Shown one piece after another: positions 25,370 through 34,112 of a DNA stretch of 64,000 nucleotides. The DNA lies in contig NZ_JAMZCY010000004.1 in the NCBI RefSeq assembly GCF_024519285.1, positions 620,001 through 684,000 on the forward strand, given 5' to 3'. The notes under the pieces are model-generated. The model did not search any database, was not told where the DNA came from, and was given only the letters and a program-made list of their open reading frames with translations. The first letter of the stretch is position 1, and each line of letters starts with the position of its first letter. The position numbers and the translations under genes were made by a program. The DNA is from Cohnella sp. WQ 127256. GTDB taxonomy: Bacteria; Bacillota; Bacilli; Paenibacillales; Paenibacillaceae.

Positions 25370-26272
25370 ATGATCAGGATTATCAAAAAGAACGCGGGGC
25401 TGTCGATGCTGGCGCTGCCGGGATTTCTGCTCATAATTATTTTCAATTACGTGCCGCTCTACGGGTTGTTGTTGCCCTTCAAGTCCTACCGTTACAACTT
25501 GGGGATATGGAACAGCCCTTGGGTCGGATTTGACAACTTCGGTTACCTCTTTCACGGCGATGCGCTGTATCGGGTACTACGGAATACGATTCTCTACAAC
25601 ATGACCTTCATCGTGCTCGGAACGACTCTCTCGGTGGTGGTCGCATTGCTTCTGTATGAGTTGAGCCGTCGATTCGTGAGAGCGTATCAAACGATTCTGT
25701 TCATTCCTTATTTCATTTCATGGGTCGTGGCCGGGTTCGCGTTCCGCTCGTTGTTCGATATGGAATATGGCGTTATCAACCGTTTCTTAGTTTCTCTTGG
25801 CGAAGAGCCTATCATGTGGTACAGCGATCCGAAATACTGGCCTTACATTATTGTGATCGCGGCGGTATGGAAAGGTCTCGGTTACAGCTCCGTCATCTAT
25901 TACGCAGCGCTGATGGGCATCGATTCCGAATATTACGATGCAGCCAAGATCGACGGAGCAAGCAAGCTCCGGCAAGCGTTCTCTATCTCGGTGCCGATGA
26001 TCAAACCGATCATTATCATGCTGGTCATTCTGCAGATCGGCAGTATCTGCTACAGCGATTTCGGACTGTTCTACAACGTTACGTTGAACTCGTCGTTGCT
26101 CTATAGCACCACGGATGTTATCGATACGTTCGTCTACCGCTCGTTAATCGATTTGGGTGATATCGGGATGGCATCAGCGGCAGGGTTCTTCCAGTCGATC
26201 GTCGGCTTCTGCCTAGTTCTCATTACGAATACCATCGTCAAAAAAATAAATCCGGAAAACTCTCTCTTCTAA
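25370..26272 (+). CDS. Carbohydrate ABC importer permease (LplB-like)
   Basis: A 300-aa inner-membrane protein with six hydrophobic segments. It starts with the typical LALPGFLLIIIFNYVPLYGLLLPFKSY, and the EAA loop, MGIDSEYYDAAKIDGASKLRQAFSISVPMI, is near residue 190. This is the first permease of the LplB/YtcP/DUF3502 importers that take up complex oligosaccharides; the ATPase (MsmX-type) is normally shared and encoded elsewhere, and none is present here. The ATG at 25370 has AGGA 4 bp upstream. The gene lies 11 bp ahead of the second permease. Confidence 0.92.
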   Translation: MIRIIKKNAGLSMLALPGFLLIIIFNYVPLYGLLLPFKSYRYNLGIWNSPWVGFDNFGYLFHGDALYRVLRNTILYNMTFIVLGTTLSVVVALLLYELSRRFVRAYQTILFIPYFISWVVAGFAFRSLFDMEYGVINRFLVSLGEEPIMWYSDPKYWPYIIVIAAVWKGLGYSSVIYYAALMGIDSEYYDAAKIDGASKLRQAFSISVPMIKPIIIMLVILQIGSICYSDFGLFYNVTLNSSLLYSTTDVIDTFVYRSLIDLGDIGMASAAGFFQSIVGFCLVLITNTIVKKINPENSLF

Positions 26273-26283
26273 GGGGCTAAACC

Positions 26284-27192
26284 ATGAAAGAATACGCAAC
26301 GACGCTCGCAAGAAGACCGCTGCCCGTCGGAAAGCTGATCATCCATCTCCTATTCATAGCTCTATGCGCAGCCTGCATCTTTCCGTTCTTGGTCATCATC
26401 GGGACTTCCGTCCAGAGCGAGAACGATATCGTGAAATTCGGGTATTCCATCATACCGAAGAACTTTACCTGGGATGCCTATCGGGTTATCTTGCACAGTC
26501 CGCAGACGTTGTTTCAATCGTATTTTGTGACGATAACGACGACCGTCGTCGGATCGATCGTCGGGATGTGGGTGACGACCACCTATGCGTATGCCATTTC
26601 GCGAAAGGATTACCGCTTCCGGTCGTTCCTAGCCTTCTTCATTTTCTTCACGATGCTTTTTCACGGGGGGATGGTTCCCTCTTACATTCTGATGGTCAAG
26701 TGGCTGGGATTGAAGAACACCATGCTTGCTCTCATTCTACCTTATCTGATTAGCGGATGGTTCGTCATGCTCATGAAAGGATTCCTGCAGACGATTCCGG
26801 AAGCGGTCATCGAGTCCGCCAAAATCGACGGAGCGGGCGAACTGAGAATTTTCGCGCAGATCGTCATTCCGATATCCAAACCAGCGCTTGCCACGTTGGG
26901 GCTCTTCTTCGCTCTTCAATACTGGAACGACTGGTGGCTGACCTTGCTCTACATCGAGCATGACCATCTGATGAAGCTTCAATACTTGCTCATCCGCGTC
27001 TTGAAGAACATGGAGTATTTGAACTCGGCGGAAGCCATTCAATACGGACTGGTCAAGCCGGGAATGCTCGTGCCCTCCCTAAGCGCAAGAATGGCGATGT
27101 GTATTCTGGCCGCAGGACCGATGCTGCTCGTATTCCCGCTGTTCCAGAAATATTTCGTACAGGGCTTGACGGTTGGCTCTGTTAAAGGTTGA
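26284..27192 (+). CDS. Carbohydrate ABC importer permease (YtcP-like)
   Basis: A 302-aa permease of the YtcP/LplC type. An N-terminal membrane segment (LIIHLLFIALCAACIFPFLVII) and further helices precede the EAA motif at about residue 178 (EAVIESAKIDGAGELRIFAQIVIPISKPALATLG). It ends with FPLFQKYFVQGLTVGSVKG, the characteristic family C-terminus. It pairs with the LplB-like permease to form the channel for the solute delivered by the next gene's lipoprotein. No promoter is seen between the permeases. Confidence 0.92.
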   Translation: MKEYATTLARRPLPVGKLIIHLLFIALCAACIFPFLVIIGTSVQSENDIVKFGYSIIPKNFTWDAYRVILHSPQTLFQSYFVTITTTVVGSIVGMWVTTTYAYAISRKDYRFRSFLAFFIFFTMLFHGGMVPSYILMVKWLGLKNTMLALILPYLISGWFVMLMKGFLQTIPEAVIESAKIDGAGELRIFAQIVIPISKPALATLGLFFALQYWNDWWLTLLYIEHDHLMKLQYLLIRVLKNMEYLNSAEAIQYGLVKPGMLVPSLSARMAMCILAAGPMLLVFPLFQKYFVQGLTVGSVKG

Positions 27193-27200
27193 TAATTACT

Positions 27201-27223
27201 CCATAAGACTTACTGGCTTATGG
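27201..27223. promoter_or_regulatory. Intercistronic hairpin before the binding-protein gene
   Basis: CCATAAG (27201-27207) and CTTATGG (27217-27223) form a 7-bp stem without a T run. Such hairpins between permease and binding-protein genes commonly protect or process the mRNA so that the binding protein is made in excess; that role is inferred. Confidence 0.4.
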
Positions 27224-27266
27224 ATGCTAATTATAGATGAAACGCAAAAAAAGGGAGGCAATCTAA

Positions 27267-28856
27267 GTGAGTCGTACAAAGGCGAAAGTATCGAAGAAGT
27301 TGCTCTTATCAGGAACGGGAGCAATACTAGCAGCAATGTTTATCATAAGTGGTTGTAATTCGAAGGATAATGCAGCATCGAGTCCGAGCGGTAGCTCCGA
27401 AGCGTCGCAACCCGCATCCGAGGCCTCACAGGCCGCCTCTCCGGAGGATTCCGGCAGCGAAACGAAGGATTTCGTCAAGCTCAGCTGGTACATGCCAAAG
27501 CCGATCGACAGCATGAAGGATCAGGATACGGTCGAAGCGGAAGCGAACAAGATTATCTCAGAGAAATTGAATGCCGAGCTGCACCTCAATTTGATCGACA
27601 ACGCCGGCTGGGAAGACAAAATGAAGCTGATCTCGGCAGCGGGCGAGCCGTACGATATCGTATTCACGACCTTCTCATCCAACCGGATCAGCGATAACGT
27701 GCAGAAGGGCGCTCTTCTGCCGCTGGACGATCTGCTTCAGAAGTACGGTCAGAACATTCTAGCCAAGGTAGATTCCCGCGCTTGGAAAGCGGTGACCTAT
27801 AACGGCAAGATCATGGCAATTCCGGCGCAGACTCCGTACTCTCCGGCAGGCGCCCATGTGTTCAAGAAGGATATGGTAGAGAAGTATAAGTTCGATTATA
27901 AGAACGTCAAGAGCATTCAAGATTTGGAGCCGTTCCTGGCAGAGATCAAGAAGAACGAACCCGATATGATTCCGCTCCTGGCTACGGCCAACGGGACGGC
28001 TTCGGGGGTTACCTTGTACGATTACACGACGATTTCTCCGGGTATCTCTTATAGCGAACAGGACGGCAAAGTCGTCAAGATTCTGGACGTCGCACAGAAC
28101 AAGGCCAACTACCAGACGATCAACGATTTCTATAAGAAGGGTTACATCGCCAAGGATGCGGCCATTAAGACGGATTACCTAGCCGAAGCCAAATCTGGAA
28201 AATACGCCGTCATGCGCGATTCCGGCGGGTATACAGAGGACGGTTCGAAGTCGACGGCTACTTATGGCTTCCCGACGGTGGAGACGCTGTCCGGCTATCC
28301 GACCATCTCGACAAATTCAATGACATCGGCCGCATCGGCCATCAGCGCCACATCCAAAAATCCGGAAAGAGCGATGATGCTGCTTGACCTGATCTGGGGC
28401 GATAAGTACTTGTTGAACACGCTTGCCTATGGCGTCGAAGGCAAGAACTACACGGTCAAATCCGGAACGGTAAAAGACGGCAATCCGACGATCGAAGCCA
28501 CGAGCGGCTCGGAACAAACGTGGGCGATCTGGCACAACTGGCTTGGACCTCTATGGGACCAATGGGATTCCAACTGGAACTCCACTGCCGCGCTGGAAGC
28601 GATGAGGAAGAATAACGACAACGGCAAAGCCTCGGGCATTCTCGGTTTCATCTTTAATCCCGAGTCGGTGAAGACGGAGATCGCGCAAGTGAGCGCCATC
28701 CAGAAGGAAGCGAATCCGATCCTTACGACGGGCTCCATGCCGGACTTCGAGAAATATTACACGAACCTGCAGAAACGATTGGACGATGCCGGCATGGACA
28801 AAATTCTGGTCGAAGCCCAGAAACAGTTCGACGCTTGGAAATCGGCAAATAGCTAA
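27267..28856 (+). CDS. Extracellular solute-binding lipoprotein with DUF3502-like domain
   Basis: A 529-aa lipoprotein. The signal peptide ends with the lipobox IISGC (Cys near residue 30), followed by a Ser/Ala-rich linker. The binding domain begins about residue 65 (VKLSWYMPKPIDSMKDQDTVEAEANKI). The C-terminal WNSTAALEAMRKNNDNGKASGILGFIFNPE region is the DUF3502 signature that goes with LplB/YtcP permeases. The start is GTG, with AGGGAGG 8 bp upstream. It delivers oligosaccharides to the permeases encoded immediately before it. Confidence 0.92.
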   Translation: MSRTKAKVSKKLLLSGTGAILAAMFIISGCNSKDNAASSPSGSSEASQPASEASQAASPEDSGSETKDFVKLSWYMPKPIDSMKDQDTVEAEANKIISEKLNAELHLNLIDNAGWEDKMKLISAAGEPYDIVFTTFSSNRISDNVQKGALLPLDDLLQKYGQNILAKVDSRAWKAVTYNGKIMAIPAQTPYSPAGAHVFKKDMVEKYKFDYKNVKSIQDLEPFLAEIKKNEPDMIPLLATANGTASGVTLYDYTTISPGISYSEQDGKVVKILDVAQNKANYQTINDFYKKGYIAKDAAIKTDYLAEAKSGKYAVMRDSGGYTEDGSKSTATYGFPTVETLSGYPTISTNSMTSAASAISATSKNPERAMMLLDLIWGDKYLLNTLAYGVEGKNYTVKSGTVKDGNPTIEATSGSEQTWAIWHNWLGPLWDQWDSNWNSTAALEAMRKNNDNGKASGILGFIFNPESVKTEIAQVSAIQKEANPILTTGSMPDFEKYYTNLQKRLDDAGMDKILVEAQKQFDAWKSANS

Positions 28857-28883
28857 ATCGATTTGAACCCGATCGAACCGACG

Positions 28884-28925
28884 ACGGCGGCTCTGCTACA
28901 TGGTAGTAGGGCCGCCGTTCTCTTC
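28884..28925 (+). terminator. Partial terminator after the binding-protein gene
   Basis: ACGGCGGC (28884-28891) pairs with GCCGCCGT (28911-28918), with an inner CTAC/GTAG stem and a T-rich but broken tail (TCTCTTC). It may let some transcription pass into the beta-mannosidase gene. Confidence 0.5.
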
Positions 28926-28981
28926 AAACGTTAATCATTCCGATGCCGGTTAGCGGAACAACCAAGGAAGGGACAACGACG

Positions 28982-31552
28982 ATGAAACGAACGATCCTAT
29001 TGACGGGAGATTGGAAGTTAAAAGGCGAAGGCGAACGACCGGAAGGCGGTCCGGCGAGCATCGATATCGATGCCCGCGTTCCCGGACACGTGCATCAGGA
29101 TTTGCTCGCGGCGGGATTTATCGCCGATCCGGGTTACCGTAAGCAGGCGGAAGATTGCGCATGGGTCGAGCATTGGCGATGGACGTACTCACGCGAATTC
29201 GAGGTCGATCGCTTGGACGCGGGGCGTACGGTGCTGGAATTCGAGGGGCTGGATACTTTCGCGGATGTGTATCTGAACGGGACGCGAGTAGCGCGGACGG
29301 ACAATATGTTCGTCCGATACCGCTTCGACGTATCGGGATTTCTTCGGACGGGAACGAACGAGCTCGAGGTCAGGTTCCTCACCGTCGCGGAGGGAATTGA
29401 GAATAAGCCCTATAGCGGTCGTGGAGCGGCGTTCACGAGCGAACGTCTCTACGTGCGGCGCATGCAGTGCACGTTCGGATGGGATTGGGTGGGACGTCTC
29501 GTCAGCTACGGCATCTGGCGTCCGGTCCGTCTCGTCTTCGAGGACGTCGCGGCGATCGACGATCTCTATGTCCATACAAAGGCGATCGACGGAAGGGGAG
29601 CGGCCATCGGCTTCGCTTTGGAGACGACCCGGCATGACGGGCAACCACTCAGAGTAGAGGCTGTCATCCTCGATCCTACCGGCCGCATCGTATGGCAGGT
29701 CTCGCGGAAGTTGCTTGGGAACAAGCTGGATCTGACGGCGGACTTGGCGGAGCCCGAGCTCTGGTGGCCTGCGGGATACGGCAGTCAACCGTTGTACAAG
29801 GCGGTCGCGAAGCTCTACGGAGAAGCGGGAATCGTCGACGAGTGGAAGTGCGCGTTCGGCGTTCGCACGGCGCGAATCGAGCAGCTTCAGGATAAGCCAG
29901 GGAGCGCCGAAGCGCGGACAACCGAAAAGTTGCGCGCTCGAAGCGCGGAATGGGACATTAACGGGGAGCGGCCCGGAAGCGGGTTCACGCTGCTGGTGAA
30001 TGGCGTTCCGATCTATTGCAAAGGAGCCAATTGGGTGCCGAGCGATCCCTTTCCATCGCGCATCCCGAATTCGCATTACGAGAATCTGCTTCGTCTCGCC
30101 CGGGATGCAGGGATGACGATGCTTCGCTGCTGGGGCGGGGGCATCTACGAACCGGAGCTCTTCTGGGACTGGTGTGACAAGCTGGGAATTCTCGTCGTCC
30201 AAGATTTTATGATGGCATGCGGTACGTATCCCGAAGAAGACGGGGAATGGACTTCTTCGCTAACCGTCGAGGCCGAAGGTGTCATCCGTTCGCTTCGCAA
30301 CCGCCCGAGCCTCGTCTGGTGGAACGGCGACAATGAGAACGGCATGTTCGATGACGAAGAAGATCCGGACTATCCCGGACGGGCGATCGCCGAGCGAATT
30401 ACGGGCAGGCTGTGCGCGGAGCTCGACCCATCCCGTTCGTTCCTGCCGACGAGCCCGTTCGGCGGCAACAAGAACAACTCGTTCACGATCGGTACCGCCC
30501 ATTACACCGGTGCGTTGTTCGATATGTTCGACTTCTTGCGCCATACGGAAATGCGGGGCTATCGATCTTACTTCGCGGGATTGCTTAGCCGGTTCTGTCC
30601 GGAGTTCCCGATGTTCGGCACGCCGGAGATCCATTCTCTAAGGCGGTTCATGAGCGAGGAGGACCTGAACGATCCTTCGTTCGACATGCTGGAGTATCAT
30701 ACGAAGAACCATCCCGGGCTGGTCGACTTTACGCTCTTCCGCGCTCTTGAGATGCTTGCCGATAAGCTGATGACCCCGGCCGTCGCGACGGTCGAGAAGA
30801 TTCGGCGCATGTCCTACGTTCAGCATGAGATTACCCGCCTTGTCGTCGAGGCCTACAGACGCAGTCGGCCTTATACGGGCGGCATTCTATTCTGGATGTT
30901 CAACGATTGCTGGCCTGCGAGCGGATGGAGTCTCGTCGATTATTACGGGTACCCGAAGGGCGGCTACTACGGATTCAAGAAAGCCGCCCGACCGATTGCC
31001 GCTTCTATCGAAAGGAAGGAAGAAGACGGTCGATACGAGTTTTGGGTCTGCAACGATAAGCCGGAGGCGATCCGGGGAACGGGAACGCTGCGCGTGCTGA
31101 AGCTGGCCAGCACGGCCGACGACTCCGCCGTTTGGACGCGGGAGTTTGATTTCGAGGTCGGAGCCGGAAACTCGTCTGCTGTCGAAACGGTGTTATTGGA
31201 GGATCTGGAATCGAAGCTCGACGACCGTCACGTTCTGGTCATGGATATCGCCGGTCCATTCGGCGAAGACAGATGCATGTATTTCACCGGCATTCCGGCT
31301 GACATGAAGCTTCAGCCTTCCGGAGTGCGAATCGAGTCCAGGGAGGACGAATTCGCAGGCGGGAGCCTGGTCGTTACCGCGGACAGGTATGCCAAAGCCG
31401 TCCTGTTGCACGGCGAGTTTGTTTTCTCGGACAATTATTTCGATCTGTTGCCCGGCGAGCGAAGAACGATCGATTATCGGAGTTCGATTACGGAAGCTAG
31501 CGGTGTCAGAGACGAGGGGAATTGGGAAATCGAGCTGATCAGTTGGAATTAA
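28982..31552 (+). CDS. GH2 family beta-mannosidase
   Basis: An 856-aa cytoplasmic glycoside hydrolase. The order is the GH2 sugar-binding sandwich (about 1-190, WKLKGEGERPEGG...VPGHVHQDLLAAGFI, then LEFEGLDTFADVYLNG), the immunoglobulin-like domain, and a TIM barrel with FLWCKGANWVPSD-type sequence (YCKGANWVPSDPF), MLRCWGGGIYE, and the acid/base Glu in VWWNGDNENG at about 450. The nucleophile Glu lies in FCPEFPMFG at about 539. The VPGHVHQDL start and NEN motif favour beta-mannosidase over beta-galactosidase. The ATG at 28982 follows AAGGAAGGG. It should remove terminal beta-mannosyl residues from the imported glycan. Confidence 0.9.
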   Translation: MKRTILLTGDWKLKGEGERPEGGPASIDIDARVPGHVHQDLLAAGFIADPGYRKQAEDCAWVEHWRWTYSREFEVDRLDAGRTVLEFEGLDTFADVYLNGTRVARTDNMFVRYRFDVSGFLRTGTNELEVRFLTVAEGIENKPYSGRGAAFTSERLYVRRMQCTFGWDWVGRLVSYGIWRPVRLVFEDVAAIDDLYVHTKAIDGRGAAIGFALETTRHDGQPLRVEAVILDPTGRIVWQVSRKLLGNKLDLTADLAEPELWWPAGYGSQPLYKAVAKLYGEAGIVDEWKCAFGVRTARIEQLQDKPGSAEARTTEKLRARSAEWDINGERPGSGFTLLVNGVPIYCKGANWVPSDPFPSRIPNSHYENLLRLARDAGMTMLRCWGGGIYEPELFWDWCDKLGILVVQDFMMACGTYPEEDGEWTSSLTVEAEGVIRSLRNRPSLVWWNGDNENGMFDDEEDPDYPGRAIAERITGRLCAELDPSRSFLPTSPFGGNKNNSFTIGTAHYTGALFDMFDFLRHTEMRGYRSYFAGLLSRFCPEFPMFGTPEIHSLRRFMSEEDLNDPSFDMLEYHTKNHPGLVDFTLFRALEMLADKLMTPAVATVEKIRRMSYVQHEITRLVVEAYRRSRPYTGGILFWMFNDCWPASGWSLVDYYGYPKGGYYGFKKAARPIAASIERKEEDGRYEFWVCNDKPEAIRGTGTLRVLKLASTADDSAVWTREFDFEVGAGNSSAVETVLLEDLESKLDDRHVLVMDIAGPFGEDRCMYFTGIPADMKLQPSGVRIESREDEFAGGSLVVTADRYAKAVLLHGEFVFSDNYFDLLPGERRTIDYRSSITEASGVRDEGNWEIELISWN

Positions 31553-31606
31553 TCATTTATCAATCATTCAATCAATCTTGCAATTCGCAAAAAGGTGGAA
31601 GAGGAA

Positions 31607-33052
31607 ATGAGTATAGCTGCGTTTACGAAGGCGAAAGCCCGCATAGGCGTCATCACGGTCGGTCACGAACCGTATTGGGGACAATTCCCAGGGTTGAAGG
31701 AAGAGCTTGAAGGTTACGGACGCGAGTTCGAGAAAATGCTAAGCGGTTACGACGTGGAGATCGTGTCGGCCGGATTCGTCGACAACGTGGACAAATCGTT
31801 CGCTGCGGCCGCTCGATTGAGGGTCAGCGATGTCGACTTCCTTTTCTGCAATCTCGGCACGTACGTGACATCGTCGTCGGCTGCGACGGCCATTATGAAC
31901 CTCGGAGTGCCGACCGTGCTGGTTGCCCTGCAGCCGCTTAAAAGGTTGGACTACCGGAATACGACGACCTATATGCAGCTGGCGAACGATAACATTTGCT
32001 CGCTGCCCGAGATCGGCGGCGTGCTCGTGCGCGCGGGCAAACCGGCTGCGGGCATGATCGTGGGGACGCTTCGCGACGATCCAAGGGTCGCCCGCGAATT
32101 GAAATCGTGGTGTCAGGTCGCGAATGCGCGGCGAGCGTTCAAGTACGCGCGGATCGGCTACTTGGGCCATACTTACGAAGGCATGTACGATATGAATTCC
32201 GACCCTACCGCGTTTACGGCGGCCTTCGGATCCCACGTCCAGATGCTGGAGATGTGCGACCTCGCAAAGCTGGTTAACGGCGCGAAGGCGAGCGAAATCG
32301 CGGATAAACTCGAAGAAATCAAGGCCGTCTTCACGATCGCCGATCCATTCATCGATCCGATCACGAGGCCGATCAAGCAAGCGGATCTGGAATGGTCGGC
32401 CAAAGTGGCCGTCGGGCTCGACAAGCTGGTCATGGAAAACGGATTGACCGGCTTGGCTTATTACTATCGAGGACTGGACAACAACGAATACGAACGGATC
32501 AGCTCGAACATGGTCCTCGGCAATTCGCTTCTCACCGGCAAGGGAATCCCGCTCGCGGGAGAAGCGGATCTCAAGACGTGCGCGGCGATGCTGATCATGG
32601 ACCGGTTGGACGCGGGCGGTTCCTTCGCCGAGTTGCACCCTTGCGATTTCGTGGACGAGATCGTGCTCGTCGGGCATGACGGTCCGCATAACGTCAAGAT
32701 CAGCGACAGCCGTCCGGTCATTCGCGGTTTGGACTTGTTCCACGGCAAAAGCGGCTCCGGCATTGGCGTGGAGTTCAGCATCCAAGCCGGACCGGTTACG
32801 CTACTCGGCATCTCTCAGACCGCGGACGGCCGCTTCAAAATGATTGCCGCCGAAGGAGAATCGATCAAAGGCGAAATTCCACAAACCGGAAATACGAACA
32901 CGCGCTGCAGCTTCGATTGCAGCGTCGCGGACTTTATCGAGAGATGGTGCGCCGCCGGACCTACGCATCATTTTGCTCTGGGCGTCGGACATAAGGGCTC
33001 GCAGATCAAGCGATTGGCGAACGTTCTCGGCATGGAGCTGGAGATGGTCTGA
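31607..33052 (+). CDS. L-arabinose/L-fucose isomerase family protein
   Basis: A 481-aa protein of the fucose/arabinose isomerase superfamily: RIGVITVGHEPYWGQFPGLKEELEGY, DVDFLFCNLGTYVTSSSA, VPTVLVALQP, YLGHTYEGMYDMNSDPTAFTAAFG (close to the LGHPMPGMYDMNVDP-like block of AraA), and FAELHPCDFVDEIVLVGHDGPHN near the metal site. AraA proper is similar in size but more conserved, so a different aldose is likely; mannose, lyxose and deoxysugars are all open. The ATG at 31607 has AAGGTGG 8 bp upstream. It is the last gene of the plus-strand locus, closed by a strong terminator. Confidence 0.8.
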   Translation: MSIAAFTKAKARIGVITVGHEPYWGQFPGLKEELEGYGREFEKMLSGYDVEIVSAGFVDNVDKSFAAAARLRVSDVDFLFCNLGTYVTSSSAATAIMNLGVPTVLVALQPLKRLDYRNTTTYMQLANDNICSLPEIGGVLVRAGKPAAGMIVGTLRDDPRVARELKSWCQVANARRAFKYARIGYLGHTYEGMYDMNSDPTAFTAAFGSHVQMLEMCDLAKLVNGAKASEIADKLEEIKAVFTIADPFIDPITRPIKQADLEWSAKVAVGLDKLVMENGLTGLAYYYRGLDNNEYERISSNMVLGNSLLTGKGIPLAGEADLKTCAAMLIMDRLDAGGSFAELHPCDFVDEIVLVGHDGPHNVKISDSRPVIRGLDLFHGKSGSGIGVEFSIQAGPVTLLGISQTADGRFKMIAAEGESIKGEIPQTGNTNTRCSFDCSVADFIERWCAAGPTHHFALGVGHKGSQIKRLANVLGMELEMV

Positions 33053-33070
33053 ATCGTACTAGTAAACCAA

Positions 33071-33114
33071 AAAGCATCGCCTATGCGGCTATAGCCTATA
33101 GGCGATGCTTTTTT
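33071..33114 (+). terminator. Strong terminator of the glycan locus
   Basis: AAAGCATCGCCTAT (33071-33084) pairs perfectly with ATAGGCGATGCTTT (33098-33111) and runs into a T tract. Confidence 0.9.
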
Positions 33115-33217
33115 CTGCGATGGCACAATTAACTAACTTGAGTCTTCCGATTTCCCGCAATAATTCTGAAAAAGAGCTGACGTGTAGACAATAAGTCAAC
33201 AGACAATAAGTAACATT

Positions 33218-33264
33218 TTCGCCGTTACTTATGGTACGTTTCACCGTAACATCTATAAAGCGAA
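33218..33264 (+). repeat. Dispersed TTCGC...GCGAA palindromic repeat, copy 3 (47 bp)
   Basis: TTCGCCGTTACTTATGG at the left and CTATAAAGCGAA at the right; GTTAC/GTAAC forms an inner inverted pair. Its right end runs directly into the terminator at 33263. It separates the mannoside locus from the TetR/SDR pair. Confidence 0.7.
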
Positions 33265-33302
33265 AAAAGCTTGCGACCTTAAATAAAGTTGCAAGCTTTT
33301 TT
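33263..33302. terminator. Bidirectional terminator
   Basis: AAAAAAGCTTGC (33263-33274) pairs with GCAAGCTTTTTT (33291-33302), with A and T runs on both strands. It lies past the TetR gene on the minus strand. Confidence 0.75.
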
Positions 33303-33389
33303 ATACTATACAAGCTCCTGTAGTTATAATAGTTCCATTATAATTTCAGCAAATCCTAAGTATTTCAAGGTTGAATTCTTGCTTGTCCC

Positions 33390-33944
33390 CTAAATAAAAA
33401 TCAGATCCAGAAAAGACTCGATTAAATAGACTGGATTATCCAGTCCTTTTTCAGTTTCAGAATGCTGAGATAAATTCAGATCAACTAGACCATGAATAAA
33501 TGCATACATAATTGCGGTAGATTGAGTTGGAGTTTTCCGGAGGTTTCCTGCCTTTTCTAAACACTTTTCTACAAGCTTAAATATACCAAAAGCAGAATAA
33601 TAAAGGTCAGGGTATAGTTCCTTATCCCATTGCTTTCGAAACATCAAATGGTAATGCTCCTGATTTTTGATGCCAAAATCAAAATAAGCATACAAAATAG
33701 CATATATACGTTTTCGCGAATCGTTTATGTTTTCAGTTATTTCGTGAATATTGCTGGTTAGCATATCAAAATTCTCAGCCACAATAGCTGCCAGCAAATC
33801 CTCCTTATTTTTGAAATGTCTGTACATCGCACTTCGGGACAAGTTCATTTCTTTTCCAAGTTCACGCATACTGATGCCGTCAATGCCTTGTTTATCAATC
33901 ATTTGTCTGGTGATATGAATCAGCTTTTGTTTAGTATCGTTCAT
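33390..33944 (-). CDS. TetR family transcriptional repressor of the SDR gene
   Basis: A 184-aa regulator. The N-terminal helix-turn-helix is intact: ITRQMIDKQGIDGISMRELGKEMNLSRSAMYRHFKNKEDLLAAIVAENF. A helical ligand domain follows (about 60-184). It is transcribed away from the SDR gene, and the 168-bp space between them holds two near-identical 19-bp palindromes that overlap both promoters. Self-repression plus repression of the SDR gene is the standard arrangement and well supported by these sites. The inducer is unknown, probably a substrate of the SDR. AT-richer than the locus to its left. Confidence 0.9.
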   Translation of the reverse strand: MNDTKQKLIHITRQMIDKQGIDGISMRELGKEMNLSRSAMYRHFKNKEDLLAAIVAENFDMLTSNIHEITENINDSRKRIYAILYAYFDFGIKNQEHYHLMFRKQWDKELYPDLYYSAFGIFKLVEKCLEKAGNLRKTPTQSTAIMYAFIHGLVDLNLSQHSETEKGLDNPVYLIESFLDLIFI

Positions 33945-33995
33945 AATAACCTCGTATCCATGGATTAAATATTCATGTTCAAATTTTACACCAGC

Positions 33996-34014
33996 ATGTT
34001 GACAACGTCAACAT
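33996..34014. promoter_or_regulatory. TetR operator 1
   Basis: ATGTTGACAACGTCAACAT: perfect 8-bp arms around a 3-bp centre. It contains the -35 hexamer of the SDR promoter. Its twin lies 39 bp away, centre to centre. Confidence 0.8.
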
Positions 34015-34028
34015 AAAGGGTTTATAAT
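33999..34028 (+). promoter_or_regulatory. SDR gene promoter
   Basis: TTGACA (33999-34004), 18-bp spacer, TATAAT (34023-34028): both hexamers match the sigma-A consensus. Operator 1 covers the -35 element and operator 2 covers the start region. Confidence 0.8.
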
Positions 34029-34050
34029 CGCCCTGTGTTGACAGTGTCAA
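34021..34050 (-). promoter_or_regulatory. TetR gene promoter, overlapping the SDR promoter
   Basis: On the minus strand, TTGACA (34050-34045), 18-bp spacer, TATAAA (34026-34021). Its -10 shares bases with the -10 of the divergent promoter, and operator 2 covers its -35 element. Confidence 0.7.
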
Positions 34051-34053
34051 CAC
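34035..34053. promoter_or_regulatory. TetR operator 2
   Basis: GTGTTGACAGTGTCAACAC: 8-bp perfect arms, same TGTTGAC...GTCAACA core as operator 1. Confidence 0.8.
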
Positions 34054-34112
34054 TTGAAGCGATCTCACCTTCAGATTATGGAGGCCATACCCTTAAGGAG
34101 AGTGTTTACAGA

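Noticed and set aside
29189-30202. 337-aa antisense frame inside the beta-mannosidase gene
   Set aside because: Shadow of the GH2 gene; no start signal and no recognisable domain.
31739-32785. 348-aa antisense frame inside the isomerase-like gene
   Set aside because: His/Arg-rich shadow of the real gene.
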